Shown: positions 32,946-45,200 of the stretch, piece after piece | Layout: each line of letters opens with the position of its first letter | Numbering within the stretch: position 1 is the first letter of the stretch | Assembly: GCF_010093595.1 (NCBI RefSeq) | Contig: NW_022985458.1 | Coordinates: forward strand, 527,808-591,807 | Reading direction: 5' to 3' | From: Mytilinidion resinicola | Taxonomy: Eukaryota > Ascomycota > Dothideomycetes > Mytilinidiales > Mytilinidiaceae | Length of the DNA stretch: 64,000 nucleotides | The notes under the pieces: generated by a model | What the model saw: only the letters and a program-made list of their open reading frames with translations | Database searches by the model: none | Told to the model about the DNA's origin: nothing | Translations under genes and position numbers: made by a program

Positions 32946-35521
32946 CTATTCCGCCCGTTCTTGGGAACCCATGTCAACATCGAATAGTGAACTCCAGCTG
33001 CCCAATCTCCAATCGTCCAAGAAATCAAGTCCTAGGAAATCGCCATGGAGTGGTAGATTACTCTCACCCTGCTCTAATTGAGACGGAATTATATTGACCT
33101 GTGTGTTCGGCGAAGTGTAAGCATCCGCCATGCTGCTGTCTTGTGACTGCCACTGCGCAGGTACTTGACCGAGAATGTTGGGTGGAACCAAGTACAGATT
33201 TTTCTTGGCAAGAATCTCCTCAAATACCGGCAGCGCTCTTTTCAGGGCGGGTATTTCTTTTCCCTGGGTGAGAACAAGCATTGTCTGGCTGATGGATATC
33301 CGAGCCATGGAACGGACGAGGTCTGTCTCGGCTGGATCGAGGGCCGATTCGATGTGTAGAGCGAGCAGCGCAGTTATTGTGGTTATGCTGACAAGGCCCT
33401 TGTTAGTTCCATTGGTGCGTTCTATAAAGCATGTCTGAAAAATGGGAAAATGAGAAGAAATGGACGGCACCTACAAAGACACGGGAAAGTCCTGAAGGGT
33501 ACCACTCGCCAACACCCTCATAGAAATCGTGTCCAACTCCAGAATAGCGGACCGAAGCCGCTCTTTGGCCCACTCGCTCCAGTCCGCATGTTGGGACTGC
33601 TGCAAACAGCGTCGTATTAGACGACACAAGATGCACTCAAACCTGTAGCTCATGGCTTGTATATTCAGATAGTACACGTCAGTTCCAGTATTCCCACCCA
33701 CGTGCATCTTGGTAGCGAGAGACTTGCGCCATGCATCGAGTGGGTGCATCATTTGGCGAGGATCCTGCTGTGGCTTGTTTGTTACAATGGACAAACACTG
33801 TCCGACTAAATAGAGTTAGTTATGCTTGTGGTATCAGTTACAGATTGAAAATAAAAATAAAAAGGAATAAGAATAAAGAATTGAATAGAACCAACACGCA
33901 CATATTCGAGACAACTCGCAGTGGACAACAGGCGAGGCCTTTTGCTGAGGCGTGACCGCCGATAGCAAGCCGGATGATGCTCCCGAGACATCCTCCGCTT
34001 CCCAGTCATCTTCCGTCCTCGGCTTGATCGCGGAGGTGTTTTCGAGTAGTCGCGAGCGTCTGGTATTGACAAAGACGTGGAAAATGTCTAAAAACTATGT
34101 AGCTATAGTAAGCATAAAGCAGGAAGAACAGAACACGGTGACGAGAAGAGGGACGTACGTAGAGAGTCCACCAGATCCTTCTGTACAACTTTATAATTTT
34201 ACGGGGTTTGTCTTCTCGAACACACCTGTCGGAGAGTCAGTAGGCAGTTAGTACCTGCAATAAATGTCACAGGTGTCACAGTCCAGGAGTAGGAAACGCA
34301 CGTGTCGCGTAGGTCAAGCTTAGTGGCAAGACGGATCGCATTATGGAACCAGTAGCCAAAGTCCCGGTCGGTGGGGTGGTCGAGAATCACCATGCACAAG
34401 ATGATGGATCCCTGCAGCATCAACAACGGGTCATCTTCGGCGGCAAAGTCGTGGAGCAGCTTGGCCTTGGAGAAGAACGACTCTTGCGCGGCCGAGCGGC
34501 TGGCAAAGCCGCAGGCGGATAGCACATCTGCTGGCGCATAGAGACTGGCTGGTGTCAATATGACGCGGAGCAGGAACAAAGAGCAGTCGCCGGATTGATA
34601 GCCGCGAATGAAATCAGCTCTGTTGATCACGGGAGCAAAAGGGCAGACGTGGTCAAAGTATGTCTTAATGAGGGCATCTCTGTTGTTTTTGTCTGTGAGT
34701 AGAGTGAAGACGAAGACCTAAAGAGGGTGGAGGATGGAGGATTCTAAGATTGTCTTACAAGTGGTGCGGAGGAGGTAGGTCAAAGACACCCTTCTTGACA
34801 AGATATTCATTGTCAATGTCATCCAATCGGGGTAGCTTGGTCCATAGACAGTTCCGAGGAGTAAAGCTGTCTTCCGGCCTTGAACGGTAGGGGGTATTGG
34901 AAGTGGTGTGATGTTGACTTGATTCTGTAGTTTCTTTCACGGCGTCGTTTAGGATATTAAGGTAGAGCAGGTCTGGCTCAGTCTGACGTGGGTTTTGGCA
35001 GTCCAAGGGATCGGAAGTGGAAAATTGTCTTGATTGTTTTGATTGATTAGATTGATTAGATTGATTGAGGCTGTCTAACTGGCTACTGTGGGATGTAGCC
35101 GGGGAGAGTGTGGTCTGGTAACAGGTTAGTGGGAATTCTTAAGGATCGCCGAAGGAGCAGAAGAAAAGGGGGACGAGAGAAGCAGCTGGGAGAATTCTAA
35201 GCATACTTGTACATTGCTAGGAGCCGGCAAAACGTGTATTACTTTCCTATGAGCCCCATCAATGTTAGCACGCACCTAATGAATCAGGAACCATGAGCCA
35301 TCCTAGCAGTAAACCACTCACCTAGACCGACCCTTACGGACACGTAGTACACAGTCCTTAGCGCACTGCCTGCTGGTACAACTGCTGCAGGGGAGGCCAA
35401 TCACGGTGGCATCGCACTTGACCTTGCGTACACGGCAGGGCAGACATGACTTGTTGGCTTTGGGGGCACGTTTTCCGGTTTCTCCCTGCGCCTTCTGCGG
35501 CTCGCTACCTGAAGTATTCAT
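32946..35521 (-). CDS. CTF1-like Zn2Cys6 / Fungal_trans transcription factor
   Basis: Minus-strand model with eight exons: 35322-35521, 35213-35246, 34759-35114, 34302-34679, about 34155-34225, 33902-34087, 33483-33805 and 32946-33434, about 678 residues. The frame is continuous at every junction except exon 5/6, where the only in-phase donor is weak (GTCCCT) and GTACGT four bases upstream would shift the frame. The zinc cluster is SCLPCRVRKVKCD and GLPCSSCTSRQC (C26, C29, C36, C45, C48, then C53 or C57). The Fungal_trans middle homology region includes LIKTYFDHVCPFAPVINR, AIRLATKLDLRD, YRRIWWTLY and PRTEDDWEAEDVS. The family includes cutinase and fatty-acid regulators. Nuclear. Possibly controls the adjacent exporter. 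It looks intact apart from the doubtful junction. Confidence 0.75.
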
Positions 35522-37636
35522 TGAAGGCGAAGAGCGGCGTTTGTTGTAGCCTACAGTGGCGTGGAAATCAGGGAATGAGAGGGCTCAGGTGGTAGTGTGA
35601 GGGCGTTTTTGACATTGCGGCGAGTCCTCCTCCGAAACTCACCCCACACCGCTTCCCTGTCTGGTTAGCGCCGTATCCCCTCTTTGTAAGCAAAATTACG
35701 TTTGGCTCAACTTTGGCTCGTATGCTCACGCTGCACTGCCACTGCTCAGGGTGCTCACCCTCAACTCGCTTTGGTGTCCAAATTTGGTCTGCTATGTGGA
35801 AGCTGCCAACTGTACGCGAAATGTGTCTCCAGGGGTGGGCCAGGTGGGGGCACCAATTATGGGCTACCGGCCACGCAATGGAGATGCCGCTCCGCTCCCG
35901 CTACCTGATAGCGATACGCTATAACCACCACTTTGCCCTTCTTTTAGTCTTCCACATCCTTCTTATCTTCTACGTCTTTCTTGTCTTCTATATTCTTCTT
36001 ATTTTCTACTTTATGAATTTAAAATAGCAAGGGTTACTGATCGGGTGGGCGCCATCAGCTCCTACATTGATTTTCGGTGAAGGGATCTCTATTCCATCTC
36101 TAAAACGATTGCTGACTTACTACAGCTGTAGTTGTGTACGCGATGGGGTTTGGTACTCGTGTCTCGGTGCTCTCTCTTATATCCGTATGGGCGGGCCCTC
36201 GAGCCCGAGCACGAGCATTCGGGGCGGTACAAATCGCTGAATTTATCTTATTTATTTTCGAATAAATACGCTCTCTAGCGAGCCTGATCTATCAAGCCAT
36301 GATCTGTCCTCTGAATATCGCATTCAGGCTTAAATCCTGAAGATCAGTCCCCCAATAGTCTTCGCTGATGCCACAATAATAGTCCTGCATTTCAAGATAT
36401 CAACGGATCTGCCGCTTAAACCCCAAGTAATAGCCGCTAATCCATAGAAGCCCTAACAACGTTAGCAATTTGGATTGAGTTGAGTGCGCCGAGGTTACTT
36501 ACGGCTGCCACGAAAAAAGGTAAGCCTAGCCAATGTATTGGCAAGCTTAGGGACACATTTAGCATCTTCATTTCCAGTGGCTCGGCACACAGCTTCCCAA
36601 CGTTTGTTTATACTTGTACTTACCTTGGCTGTGGAGAATGTGGTTGTGCCTTCTAAAAGAAGGTAGGCACCCTCTTCATCCTTGATAGAATACGCCAAAT
36701 GCGGCGTGTGGAGCCGCTACGGTAGGAAGTGTCAGTAAAGAGGTTAAAAAGGACGAGTAACCCTGTTATTACTCAGCTTGTGTAGACGAGATGTCAGAGG
36801 AGGGCTGCGACTGCATGTGCGGCGTGAGGGTGGTCGCAAAGAGGCGGGTGAGCCTCGAGACACAGAGGGACTTCGAGCCTTTTAATCAACTACGGCACCG
36901 GCGCTGAGCGAAGTGGAGTGGAAGCACAGACTTGTTGGGACGTGAAAAGGGCTGATGAGTTGTTAAAGTGCGATCCTCGAGCGTTGGTGCCTGACGGCAA
37001 ATATGGAGGGAATCACGAGCGGCTGCCCCTTCGCAATCCAGGCAGAATCTGCGCACAGTGACTCCCGTCAGCTCCCAAAGTCCACCGAGAATGGCGCTGG
37101 ACTGAGAAGCAAGGTCTTCTAATAGCGGATGTCGAGAGGACGCGATTTGATTAGCCGGTTGTTGTGACAAGAGATGGTGCTCGAATCGCTGATGAGTCTT
37201 GTGCCAACCGAAGAGAAGAGAATGGGACACAAAGTGGAGTTTGAGACTTATGGCTGAGGCGATTACGTCGATGCCCAACACACTAAGCGGGCGACCGGAG
37301 AGTCAAGTGACCGAAAGCAATGTCGCGCTTTTCGCATTAGTGCCCGACCTTCCATGCCGCAATCACATGCTGAAACCGTTGAAACGTGGCTGGCTAGAAG
37401 ACTTCTCCATTTTGCGGCTAGAGTAGTGCCATAGATTCAAACATATCATAGGCTGCGAGTTATGGAAACTTATTGATGGCAGACTCTGGAAACTACGGCT
37501 CTGAGACTGGAAGCGATATCTGCACGCCCGGGGAAGGCGCCCGCTATGACGTGCATGTCAGCGACAGTGTCTTACAGAATTAGCCACAGACCAGATTCCA
37601 CGTTGGGCAACCTGCTCCACCCTCTCCACTAACCAG
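35522..37636. other. Unique sequence without a recognised gene
   Basis: About 300 bp next to 35522 is probably promoter and leader for the regulator. Open frames at 36495-36698 and 36886-37281 (minus) and 37199-37426 (plus) show no domain. AT content rises near 35940-36010. Sequence stays free of RIP up to the MULE end at 37637. Confidence 0.45.
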
Positions 37637-37940
37637 GACGAACTTATTTATCACCCCCCTTTCTCTAATTATCACCCCCCTTTTCTTTATTCATCACCCC
37701 CCCTCGATTAGGCCTAGCTCCGGCCCGTATAAATATTGTTCCACCAATCAAACTCACTCGCTTGCCTCCGTATAGGCTGCGTAAAATGGAGAGTATGTAT
37801 ACACGAATCGGAAAGGATGCATCATCTAGGCCAACAGGAGTCTATTCACTCTATCTACTCTAGCTAGTCTAGAAGCGGAAAGCGCCTAGATGGCCACCGT
37901 CCAATTGCTGACTGAAAGAAACGCCGACTAGGCCTGTATA
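37637..37940 (-). mobile_element. 3' terminal region of the right MULE copy (TIR)
   Basis: Starts GGACGAACTTATTTATCACC and carries three CACCCCCC motifs at 21-22 bp spacing, then GCCCGTATAAATATTGTTCC and an ACACGAATCGGAAAGGATGC block shared with the small palindromic elements. It is the inverse of the sequence at 27141-27450, so the two MULE ends face each other across the gene island. Confidence 0.75.
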
Positions 37941-37948
37941 CCATGGCC

Positions 37949-40030
37949 TCATACCCGAATATCCTCCTGCTGCACCGGTTCTTTCACCACAAGCAGCCTC
38001 CTCCTTAGGCGTGGACATGGGGCATCCTTAGGGGCTGGTTGGCTGTCGGGGACTAAGGAAATCGAGCCCTGGGTTGCTGTTAGAGTGCCTGCTTGTCCGG
38101 CGGAGCGATCTGGTGCTGTATTTGTGAACTGTAGAGGATTGTTCAACACTACAATGGTCCGCTCGACCGCCGGCGTGCCTGTAGAGACGCCTGCCATAGT
38201 AATTTGGCTGGCCTGTGTCGCAATCTGCATTAATTAAGTTAGTTCTTGTCCACCTATAATATCCTGCGCTTGCTGTACAGTTCCTCCATAAGCAGTAGTC
38301 GTACAAGCTCGCCGGAGATGCGACGTTCCTCCACGTGATCCTGGCCCTCCACTACGTCGTCGTGCTCGCTGCGCTATACTCACTGAATCCTGTTAAGCTG
38401 TGATTTCGAACTGTAATAGATCATGTTGAGTTGAGCTGTTGGATGCACCACCACGGCCACGGCCACGGCCACGGGCTGATTGACGAGGCGCAGCAGGACC
38501 TGTTGGCCGCCCTTTACGACGCTGTATAATAGCCGGAGCTTCGGTAAGGAGGAGAGGATCTATAGGAAGGTTTACCTTATTTGGAAGTGGACGGTTAAAC
38601 CACTAGTATTAATGGATATCCTCTAGGGCAACCTTATACTCTAATGTCGAGGAAGCGTGCAGTTTTTGGTGTATCTTATAACAACAAGGCATGCTATACG
38701 TCCCTTAGAATGTCCCGTTGCATATAGGATTAAAGTCGTCCTTCTTAGCCTTTTTAACCTGCGCGGCGAGTAGCCTTAGGCCCTGCTCGGTGACCTTTTA
38801 AATAACCTTACTGAATTCCACCATCCTAATATTATGCTAAGGAGCCCTACGCTGTCGGCCAAGGCGGTTCTTTAAGTCTATACTCTGGCGGTAAATGTAT
38901 TAAAAGAGAAGAGTGACTATGTTATATAGGTCGCCTGTTAAGATCTGAAGATATAACTTAATGCTGCCGTTTAAGCCCTCTAGCCGTAAGGTTATGGTGT
39001 TGCCAAAGTATAGCAGAAGGCCCGTATAGTATGTAGCAATCTGCTGTTAAAAAGGCTACTACTCTTTGGTTAGGTAATCAACCAGGGCTTATTTATGCGC
39101 ATAATCTGATTTAATCTTATTCTAAGCGGCTATAAACTCGGCCTCCGTAGGCTTTAAGAGGTAGAAGTTGAACTTGCTAATAAAATTCTTCTAATCTCTC
39201 TATATAGCTTTAATCTCAGCTACTATTAGATCTTAAGAGGCATGTGCTGGGGCCTCTAGTTCTATAGCATCTGTTACTGCTTGCTTATTATCCTTCTAGA
39301 TAGCTACAGCCTTACTAGTAATATTCTTTTATATATGCTACTTACACAGGATTTAAGGAATAGTAGGAAAGAACTTAGCCAGCGCATTCTTAAGTGCTAG
39401 CTCTTTATCCGTGATAAAAACGCCTAGTAAAACTCCTAGGCGCTGGCATATTAGGTAAAGCTCCTGCACAGTAAAAATATAGTCTTCCTCTTCTTCTCCT
39501 AGAAGGAAACAGTAGCCTAGCTTATAGTTCCTGCTTTAGTTGGTAATACTGTTAATATATAGAAGTAGTATCTTAAACCTATTAGTTTTATAGGTGTAGT
39601 TAAAAAGAACTATATTAGGATTTCTTTAGAATATCTTAATACTCTTAAAGTGCATAAAGTATAGATACTTAACACAGTTAACTTAATCTAGCTTATATTT
39701 ATAGTAGTAATAAGCGTCCGGGTTATTACTACTATATTCTTTAAGTACCTTAAGTATAGCTTAAGTTAGAGTAAGCTTCTTAAGCTTTATTTTCTTTTAC
39801 TCCTATTTCTTATTATATAGATTCTATATTGTTATATCCTTGCCCTTAGTAATAAGGTTGTTAAAAATAGCACCTACAGGCGTGCCTCTGTTAAGCTAAT
39901 TCTATATTATCTAAACTATAGCCTTATCTATACTGTCTTAATATACGGCTAGAGTACTATTCTTAGGATTATACAACTTGTAATTGTAAATAGAAACCTT
40001 AACTTTAAAGAACTAATTACCTACTTATAG
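37949..40030 (-). pseudogene. MULE (Hop-like) transposase, RIP-damaged right copy
   Basis: Minus-strand transposase remains in order. About 39600-39300 has FNYTYKTNRFKILLLYI, LGYCFLLGEEEEDYI and GVFITDKELALKNALAKFFP (DDE-type MULE domain). Then come LKPTEAEFIAA, YTGLLLYFGNTITLRLEGLN and LQILTGDLYNIV. A SWIM-type Cys/His region follows (GTYSMPCCYKIHQKLHAS). The C-terminal 93 codons (37949-38230) are open. Stops are at TAG/TAA in former Gln/Trp codons. The 5' terminal repeat is not visible: another element fragment starts at about 40040. Better preserved than the left copy. Confidence 0.8.
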
Positions 40031-40039
40031 GTCTTTTGT

Positions 40040-40406
40040 AAAGGGGGTTAGTACTAGTACACCCCCTTTTCGTAGCCGTATACCCCCTATTTCGTCTAAT
40101 CTTCTGATTAGCTAGAGCAGCTCGGAGCTTTATCCGGAGCTCTATTCTTGCGTGCATTTACATATATAGCCTTTATTATTTACTTAGGCGTATATAAACT
40201 CGTATATAAGGCTGTATATAAGGCTGTATAAATTGGAAAAAATAAGCTATAAAATAGAGAGGCTGTATAGCCTTTCTAGTTTATATAACCTTATATATAA
40301 GCTTATATATAAGTTTATATACAAGCTTATATAGTCTAAGTCTAAGTTTAAATATAGAATATAATTCTATTCTAGAAGTGCCTATATACCTAACAGCATG
40401 CTAAAC
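40040..40406 (+). mobile_element. Left-end fragment of a palindromic MULE-type element
   Basis: Starts near TTAGTACTAGTACACCCCCT with CACCCCC motifs and the CGGAGC block, then continues into TA-rich sequence. Its last part (40330-40406) is the inverse of 41090-41180 in the next element (GCATGCT, GGCACTTCTAGAA). The right end is missing. Confidence 0.55.
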
Positions 40407-40497
40407 CTAAGAAACTATATTATATAGGCTTAAAAGGAGCAGGCTTACTAAGCAAACTAATACTATAATGCTGCAGCGGATATACGCATTAATAATA
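40407..40497 (-). repeat. Inverted Gypsy fragment mirrored at 41427-41519
   Basis: About 90 bp (CTAAGAAACTATATTATATA, AGGAGCAGGCTTACTAAGCA, TGCTGCAGCGGATATACGC) is the inverse complement of 41427-41519. The element at 40498-41426 is therefore flanked by mirror-image Gypsy sequence instead of a target duplication. Confidence 0.8.
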
Positions 40498-41426
40498 GGG
40501 CGTTGCTTCTCCTATACCCTCTAATTCCTAGATATACACCCCTTTTTCACTACACGTACACCCCCTCTCCCTCCTGTCGTTTCACCACCTTCTAATTGGC
40601 TCGGAGGGCTACTCCGGAGCTTCCGATTCGCTCGCTTAACTTGCTCACTAATTCCGAATGCTCTCTCCAAATGCGGCCTTGGTTACAATCAATTACATCC
40701 TCTTCCTCTCCCTCTACAATATAGCAGCGCATACAGCAGCGCATACAGCAGCGCATACAGCAGCGTATACAGCAGCGTATACAGCAGCGTATACAGCAGC
40801 ACCTACGGCTACACCTACGGCTGCACCTGCAGCTAAGAAGCGCGGCCGGCCGCTTAGTGCAAAGGATAAGGTACCACGGAAAAAGCCACAAGCTCAGAAG
40901 CAAGATAGTGCTCAGCCTCATCCTCAGCCTCATCCTCAGCTGCAGCTCAGCCGTAAGGAGCTCCTACGTCAGCTTGCGGCGTATGATGAAGATATTAAGG
41001 CGGAAATTGATCGAGATATTGAGTAGGTGGAGTCAGTGATGCGAAGGGGCTAGGCTTGATGCAAAGGAGCCGTAATAAGGTGAGGTTTTGACAGGTTTGG
41101 CATGCTTGTAGGCACGTAGGCACTTCTAGAATAGAAATTCTATTCTATTCTATTCTATACTTATACTTATACTTATACTTATACTACGTGAGCTTATACG
41201 TGAGCTCGTACGTAAGGCTATACAAATCGGCGAGGCTGCACGAATCGGAAAGGCTGCACGCCGATTTATATAGCCTCACGTGATGTATAGGTGAATGCCC
41301 GGAGCTCCGGCGTAGTGCTCCGAGCCAATCAGAAGGTGGTGAAATAACAGGAGGGAGAGGGGGTGTACGTGTAGTGAAAAAGGGGTGTACATCTAGGAAT
41401 TAGGGGGTATAGGAGAAGCAACGCCC
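40498..41426 (+). mobile_element. 929-bp palindromic MULE-type element carrying an AT-hook ORF
   Basis: Inverted ends start GGGCGTTGCTTCTCCTATAC and hold three CACCCC-type motifs at about 22-bp spacing, then CACCACCTTCTAATTGGCTC and the CGGAGC block. The interior has a small open frame, a 12-bp GCAGCGCATACA repeat and stacked ACTTATACTTAT repeats near 41155-41185. It is larger than the related elements, mainly because of the ORF. Confidence 0.75.
40658..41026 (+). CDS. Small AT-hook protein encoded in a MULE-type element
   Basis: 122 codons from ATG at 40658, open despite RIP-affected surroundings. After MLSPNAA and a hydrophobic stretch it has a run of seven to eight AAHT/AAYT tetrapeptide repeats (encoded by the 12-bp minisatellite). 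An AT-hook-like KKRGRPLSAKDK lies near residues 59-72, then a Gln/Pro/His-rich stretch and a charged helix (AAYDEDIKAEIDRDIE). The MLSPNAA start recurs in the element at 52063 on the minus strand. It may be the N-terminal remnant of the autonomous element's first ORF. Expression is unproven. Confidence 0.45.
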   Translation: MLSPNAALVTINYILFLSLYNIAAHTAAHTAAHTAAYTAAYTAAYTAAPTATPTAAPAAKKRGRPLSAKDKVPRKKPQAQKQDSAQPHPQPHPQLQLSRKELLRQLAAYDEDIKAEIDRDIE

Positions 41427-41960
41427 TATTATTAATGCGTATATCCGCTGCAGCATTATAGTATTAGTTTGCTTAGTAAGCCTGCTCCTTTTAAGCCTAT
41501 ATAATATAGTTTCTTAGGTAGATCTTAATATCTTTTAGGTGTTGCACAAGGTTGTCTATAAGTTCTCCTTTAACCTCTTTAATCTTAGATATTTTAGTCT
41601 TACTAGGTATAGTAGGTGGCTTAAGTTTAGATTAAAAATTATATCTATAATTTATAAAAAAGGGTAATAGGCCTATTATAGCTAATATATAAGTGTTGGT
41701 TACTAGTTCTGCAGAGGGTAGCAGGTTATACTAATTGTCCTGGGTGTACTATATATAGGCGCGTAAGTACTTCTTTATATCTATATTAGCAATCTTAGTC
41801 TATCTATTTCTAGATAAAACGCGGTAGATATATTTAGTAAGGAGCACGCCTAGTAGTAGAAGTAGCGCTAGAATTTAGAGGTAAATTATATGCCTAGGTT
41901 GCTAGTAATAGACGCTAGTAGGCTATAGAGTTAATAGATCTATTAAAAGTAGACTTTTAT
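41427..41960 (-). pseudogene. Old Gypsy relic (integrase part), right of the MULE element
   Basis: Homologous to 19560-20120 (GCGTATATCCGCTGCAGCAT and GCCTATATAATATAGTTTCT). RIP-mutated minus-strand integrase sequence, continuing at 47565 beyond the inserted full-length Gypsy element. Confidence 0.65.
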
Positions 41961-42208
41961 TGTTATAATAATGCTATAAGCAGAGGTATAAGGCTTAGAT
42001 AGGAGCATTAATTAGGTGCTATATACAGTATTACGTGGAGGTTCAAGATATTATGTAAAGAACAGGAAATTAGGAGCGCTGGCGAAGAAGATATACCGGC
42101 GGGACGTGCATATGGCGCGAGCTCACGAGCTCCGTGCGAGATCAGGTGACGAAGCCACGTAATAGGCGAATTGTGGTGGGTAAGGTGTTGCGGGTAGTTA
42201 CCGTAACA
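41961..42208 (-). mobile_element. 3' LTR of Gypsy chromovirus
   Basis: 248 bp, starting on the minus strand TGTTACGGTAACTACCCGCA and ending in ..TTATAACA. It matches 47317-47564. A G10 polypurine tract (C-run at 42211-42220 on the plus strand) adjoins it on the interior side, as expected next to a 3' LTR. The 5-bp flanks TTTAT here and TTTGT at 47565 look like a target duplication with one transition. Confidence 0.85.
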
Positions 42209-45200
42209 GTACCCCCCCCCTAAACCCAAGTCTCTTAGGCGTTAACGTTATATTATACGGATGTATTAGGTGGTTCAGGTATATTAGGGTGCCGGCGGTA
42301 ATAATTGGCGGCAGCTGTTGTATTCTTAAGTTCTAAGGCAGGCTCCCAGGATAACTTATTATAGCCAGTCTATTTAACAAGGTATTCGTGTCGCTTTCGG
42401 CGTCGGTTAAAGCGGAGGTCTTCAATGCAGTCGACGTAGTACTCCGGTTTGCTATCAATCTCAACAGGTTCAGGAGGAGAGTTTTCTTGGCCAGGAAGGT
42501 AATCTGAGGACGGGGCGGCAGGCCGTAGGAGAGAGATATAGAAGATAGGGTGGATCTTTATTATATTAGGCAGGCCCAATTGATAGGCGTATAGTGAAAC
42601 CACTTGCGTAATTAGAAACTTTCCGAGGTTCTTCTAGTTAAGCTTCTTGGACTTTCGTTTTGTACAGATGTTCTGGGCGTCTAGCCAAACTTCATCGCCA
42701 ACGCGGTAGGATGGTGCACCGGTGCGTCGACGGTTAGCAAACTCTTCTTACATCGCCTGTGCCCAGGTCATCTCTTCACGGATAAACTGTTCGATATCGG
42801 TTATCTTATTAATCATTTAATTAGCCTTACAGGCTTGCAGCATTTAGTAAGCAGGGCGCTGTATTCCTGTAGGGGGTTCAAAACCTATTTAAGGGTTCTG
42901 TCCTATAACAGCGACAAACAGTGTTACTGTAGTCAATTCGGATCTTGTATTATTCGCTTTAAATTAAGCCAACGGCAGCTAGGTTACCCAGTTATCTTGC
43001 TAGTAGTTTATGTAAGCACGGAGGACTTGTTCCAACATAGAATTAGCCTTTTCCGTCTGGCCATCTATTTTAGGGTGAAAGGCTAATAATAGTCGGGCTT
43101 TAATTTGTAGTTGTCTGCATAGTTCGTCCTAAAATGCGGAAATAAACTGCAATCCTTAATCGGAAACGCATGTATTAGGAAGGCCGTAATATACCTAAAC
43201 ATGCCGGTAGAACAGGTTAGCGGTGGCTTAAGCTGTGATTGTCTTACAAGGAATAATATATTAGTACTTGCTTAGGCGATCTACTACAACTATAATATTA
43301 GTGCAGCCTTCGGATTCAGGTAGATCTATAATAAAATCAACGGAGATATCTCGCCAGCAATATAGCGGAACCGGTAGTAGCTTTAGAAAGCCGTTATATT
43401 TTTCTCTTAAAGCCTTTATGCGGTAATAGGTGTAACAACAGGCTATAAATCGACGGATTATCTTAAACATCTGGGGCCAGTAGTATTCTCTCTAGAGGAT
43501 CTTAAGGGTTTTTCCGCGGCCTAGATAGCCGCCTACAGGTAAATTGTATATATATTAGAGGAGCTTAATCTTTAATTTATTATAGTTAGGAATTGCGAGG
43601 CGATTACGGTAGAATAGTTTGCCATCGCGGACTTTGCATTTACTTAGGGTGATTTTCTTTAAATATCGGGTTCTAGATTATATTAGTCCCAGGACTTCTT
43701 ATATAAATTCGTTATTAGGGTATTCTTCCTTAATAATTTCTTAAATTATGCGATCGGTTTCTGTAAGGTTTAATTCGGTAAACAACTTAGGGCGCAACAG
43801 AGTCTAATTTCGGGCGGCTCGGGCTTCTTCCTGCGCAGGTATATCCTGTATACAGCGGGTTAGGGCATCCGGCTTCTCTCCAAACTTGCCGGGTTGGTAT
43901 ATAATTGTAAAGTTGAAACGAGATAGGTATTCTACCCAGCGGGCCTGTTAGTGGCTAAGCTATTTTGTAGTGGCGAAGTACTGCAGGTTCTTATAGTTAC
44001 TAAGAACCTAGATCGGAAGTGCAGCACCTTCTAGTTCCGGGCGCTATTATTTAAAGCACCGGACAATCGCAAGGAGTTCCTTATTATAAATCTTATAGTT
44101 ATATTTAGCGGGGTTCAGCCGTTTAGAGAAGTAGGCTACAGGCCTTAGAACTCTACGCTTATCGGTCTATAATAGGATTCCGGCATTTATATAATTAGAT
44201 AAGTCGGCTTTAACAGTTATTAGTAAATCCGGGTTAAAGTGGCGGAGAATTAGGGCAGTTGTAAAAGCTGTTTTAAGATATTTAAACGCTTTCTTGCAGG
44301 GTTTATTAAATTAGAATTGCACGCCCTTCTTTATAAGAGTAATAAGAGGTGCAGCTAAGCCAGAGAAGTTGTTAATAAATTGTCGGTAGAAGTTGGCAAA
44401 TCCTACGAAGGCTCGTACGTCCTTCACGTTGCAAGGGGTCTCCCAGTTGCAGATATTGTTAATCTTATTCGGGTCTATGCTAATTCCGTTGGTTAATATC
44501 ACGTACCCTAGGTAAGTAACACTGCTCTAGTGGAATTTGTATTTGTTAATATTAAGTTGCAGTCCTGCATTTTCTAAGGCCTTAAGGACTAGTTTTACGT
44601 GGTGTTAGTGTTCCTCGAAGCTTTTGCTGTATATTAGGATGTTGTTAATATACGCGGTGCAGAATATATCTAGGTATAGGCGGAGCATATTATTCACGTA
44701 GTGCTGGAACGTACTAGGGGCGTTAGCTAGTCTAAAGGGCATAACTAGGTATTTAAATAGGCCGTATCGTGTCCGGAAGGCTGTCAGCCATTTATCTCCT
44801 TTCGCAACCTGTAGGCGATTAAACGCCGAGATAATATCGAGCTTAGTGTAATACTTAGCCTTGCTAAGTCGGGCCAGCGTTTCTTAGATTAATAGAATTA
44901 GGTAACAGTTCTTAATTGTCACTGCATTAAGTGCTCGGTAATAAACGCAAAATTATAAGCCTTCTCCGGGTTTCTTAATAAAGATAACAGGAGAGGCGAC
45001 AGGTAATAAGCTGGCACGGATAAATCCTTTTACGAGGTTGTTATTAAGGTACTTTTAAAGCACCTTTAGTTTGTTCTAGGATATACTATACAGCGGACCG
45101 AACCTATATTGTTTTCCTTTTTCTAGGACGATTTTATGGTCGTATATACGGTGTTCGGGCAGCTTATTAGCCTTTTAGCGGGAGAAGTTCTTTAAGAACA

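Noticed and set aside
27450..37637. Idea that the island is a Starship-type giant element
   Set aside because: No DUF3435 tyrosine-recombinase gene is visible, and the flanking ends are MULE-like TIRs. The span is also small for that class.
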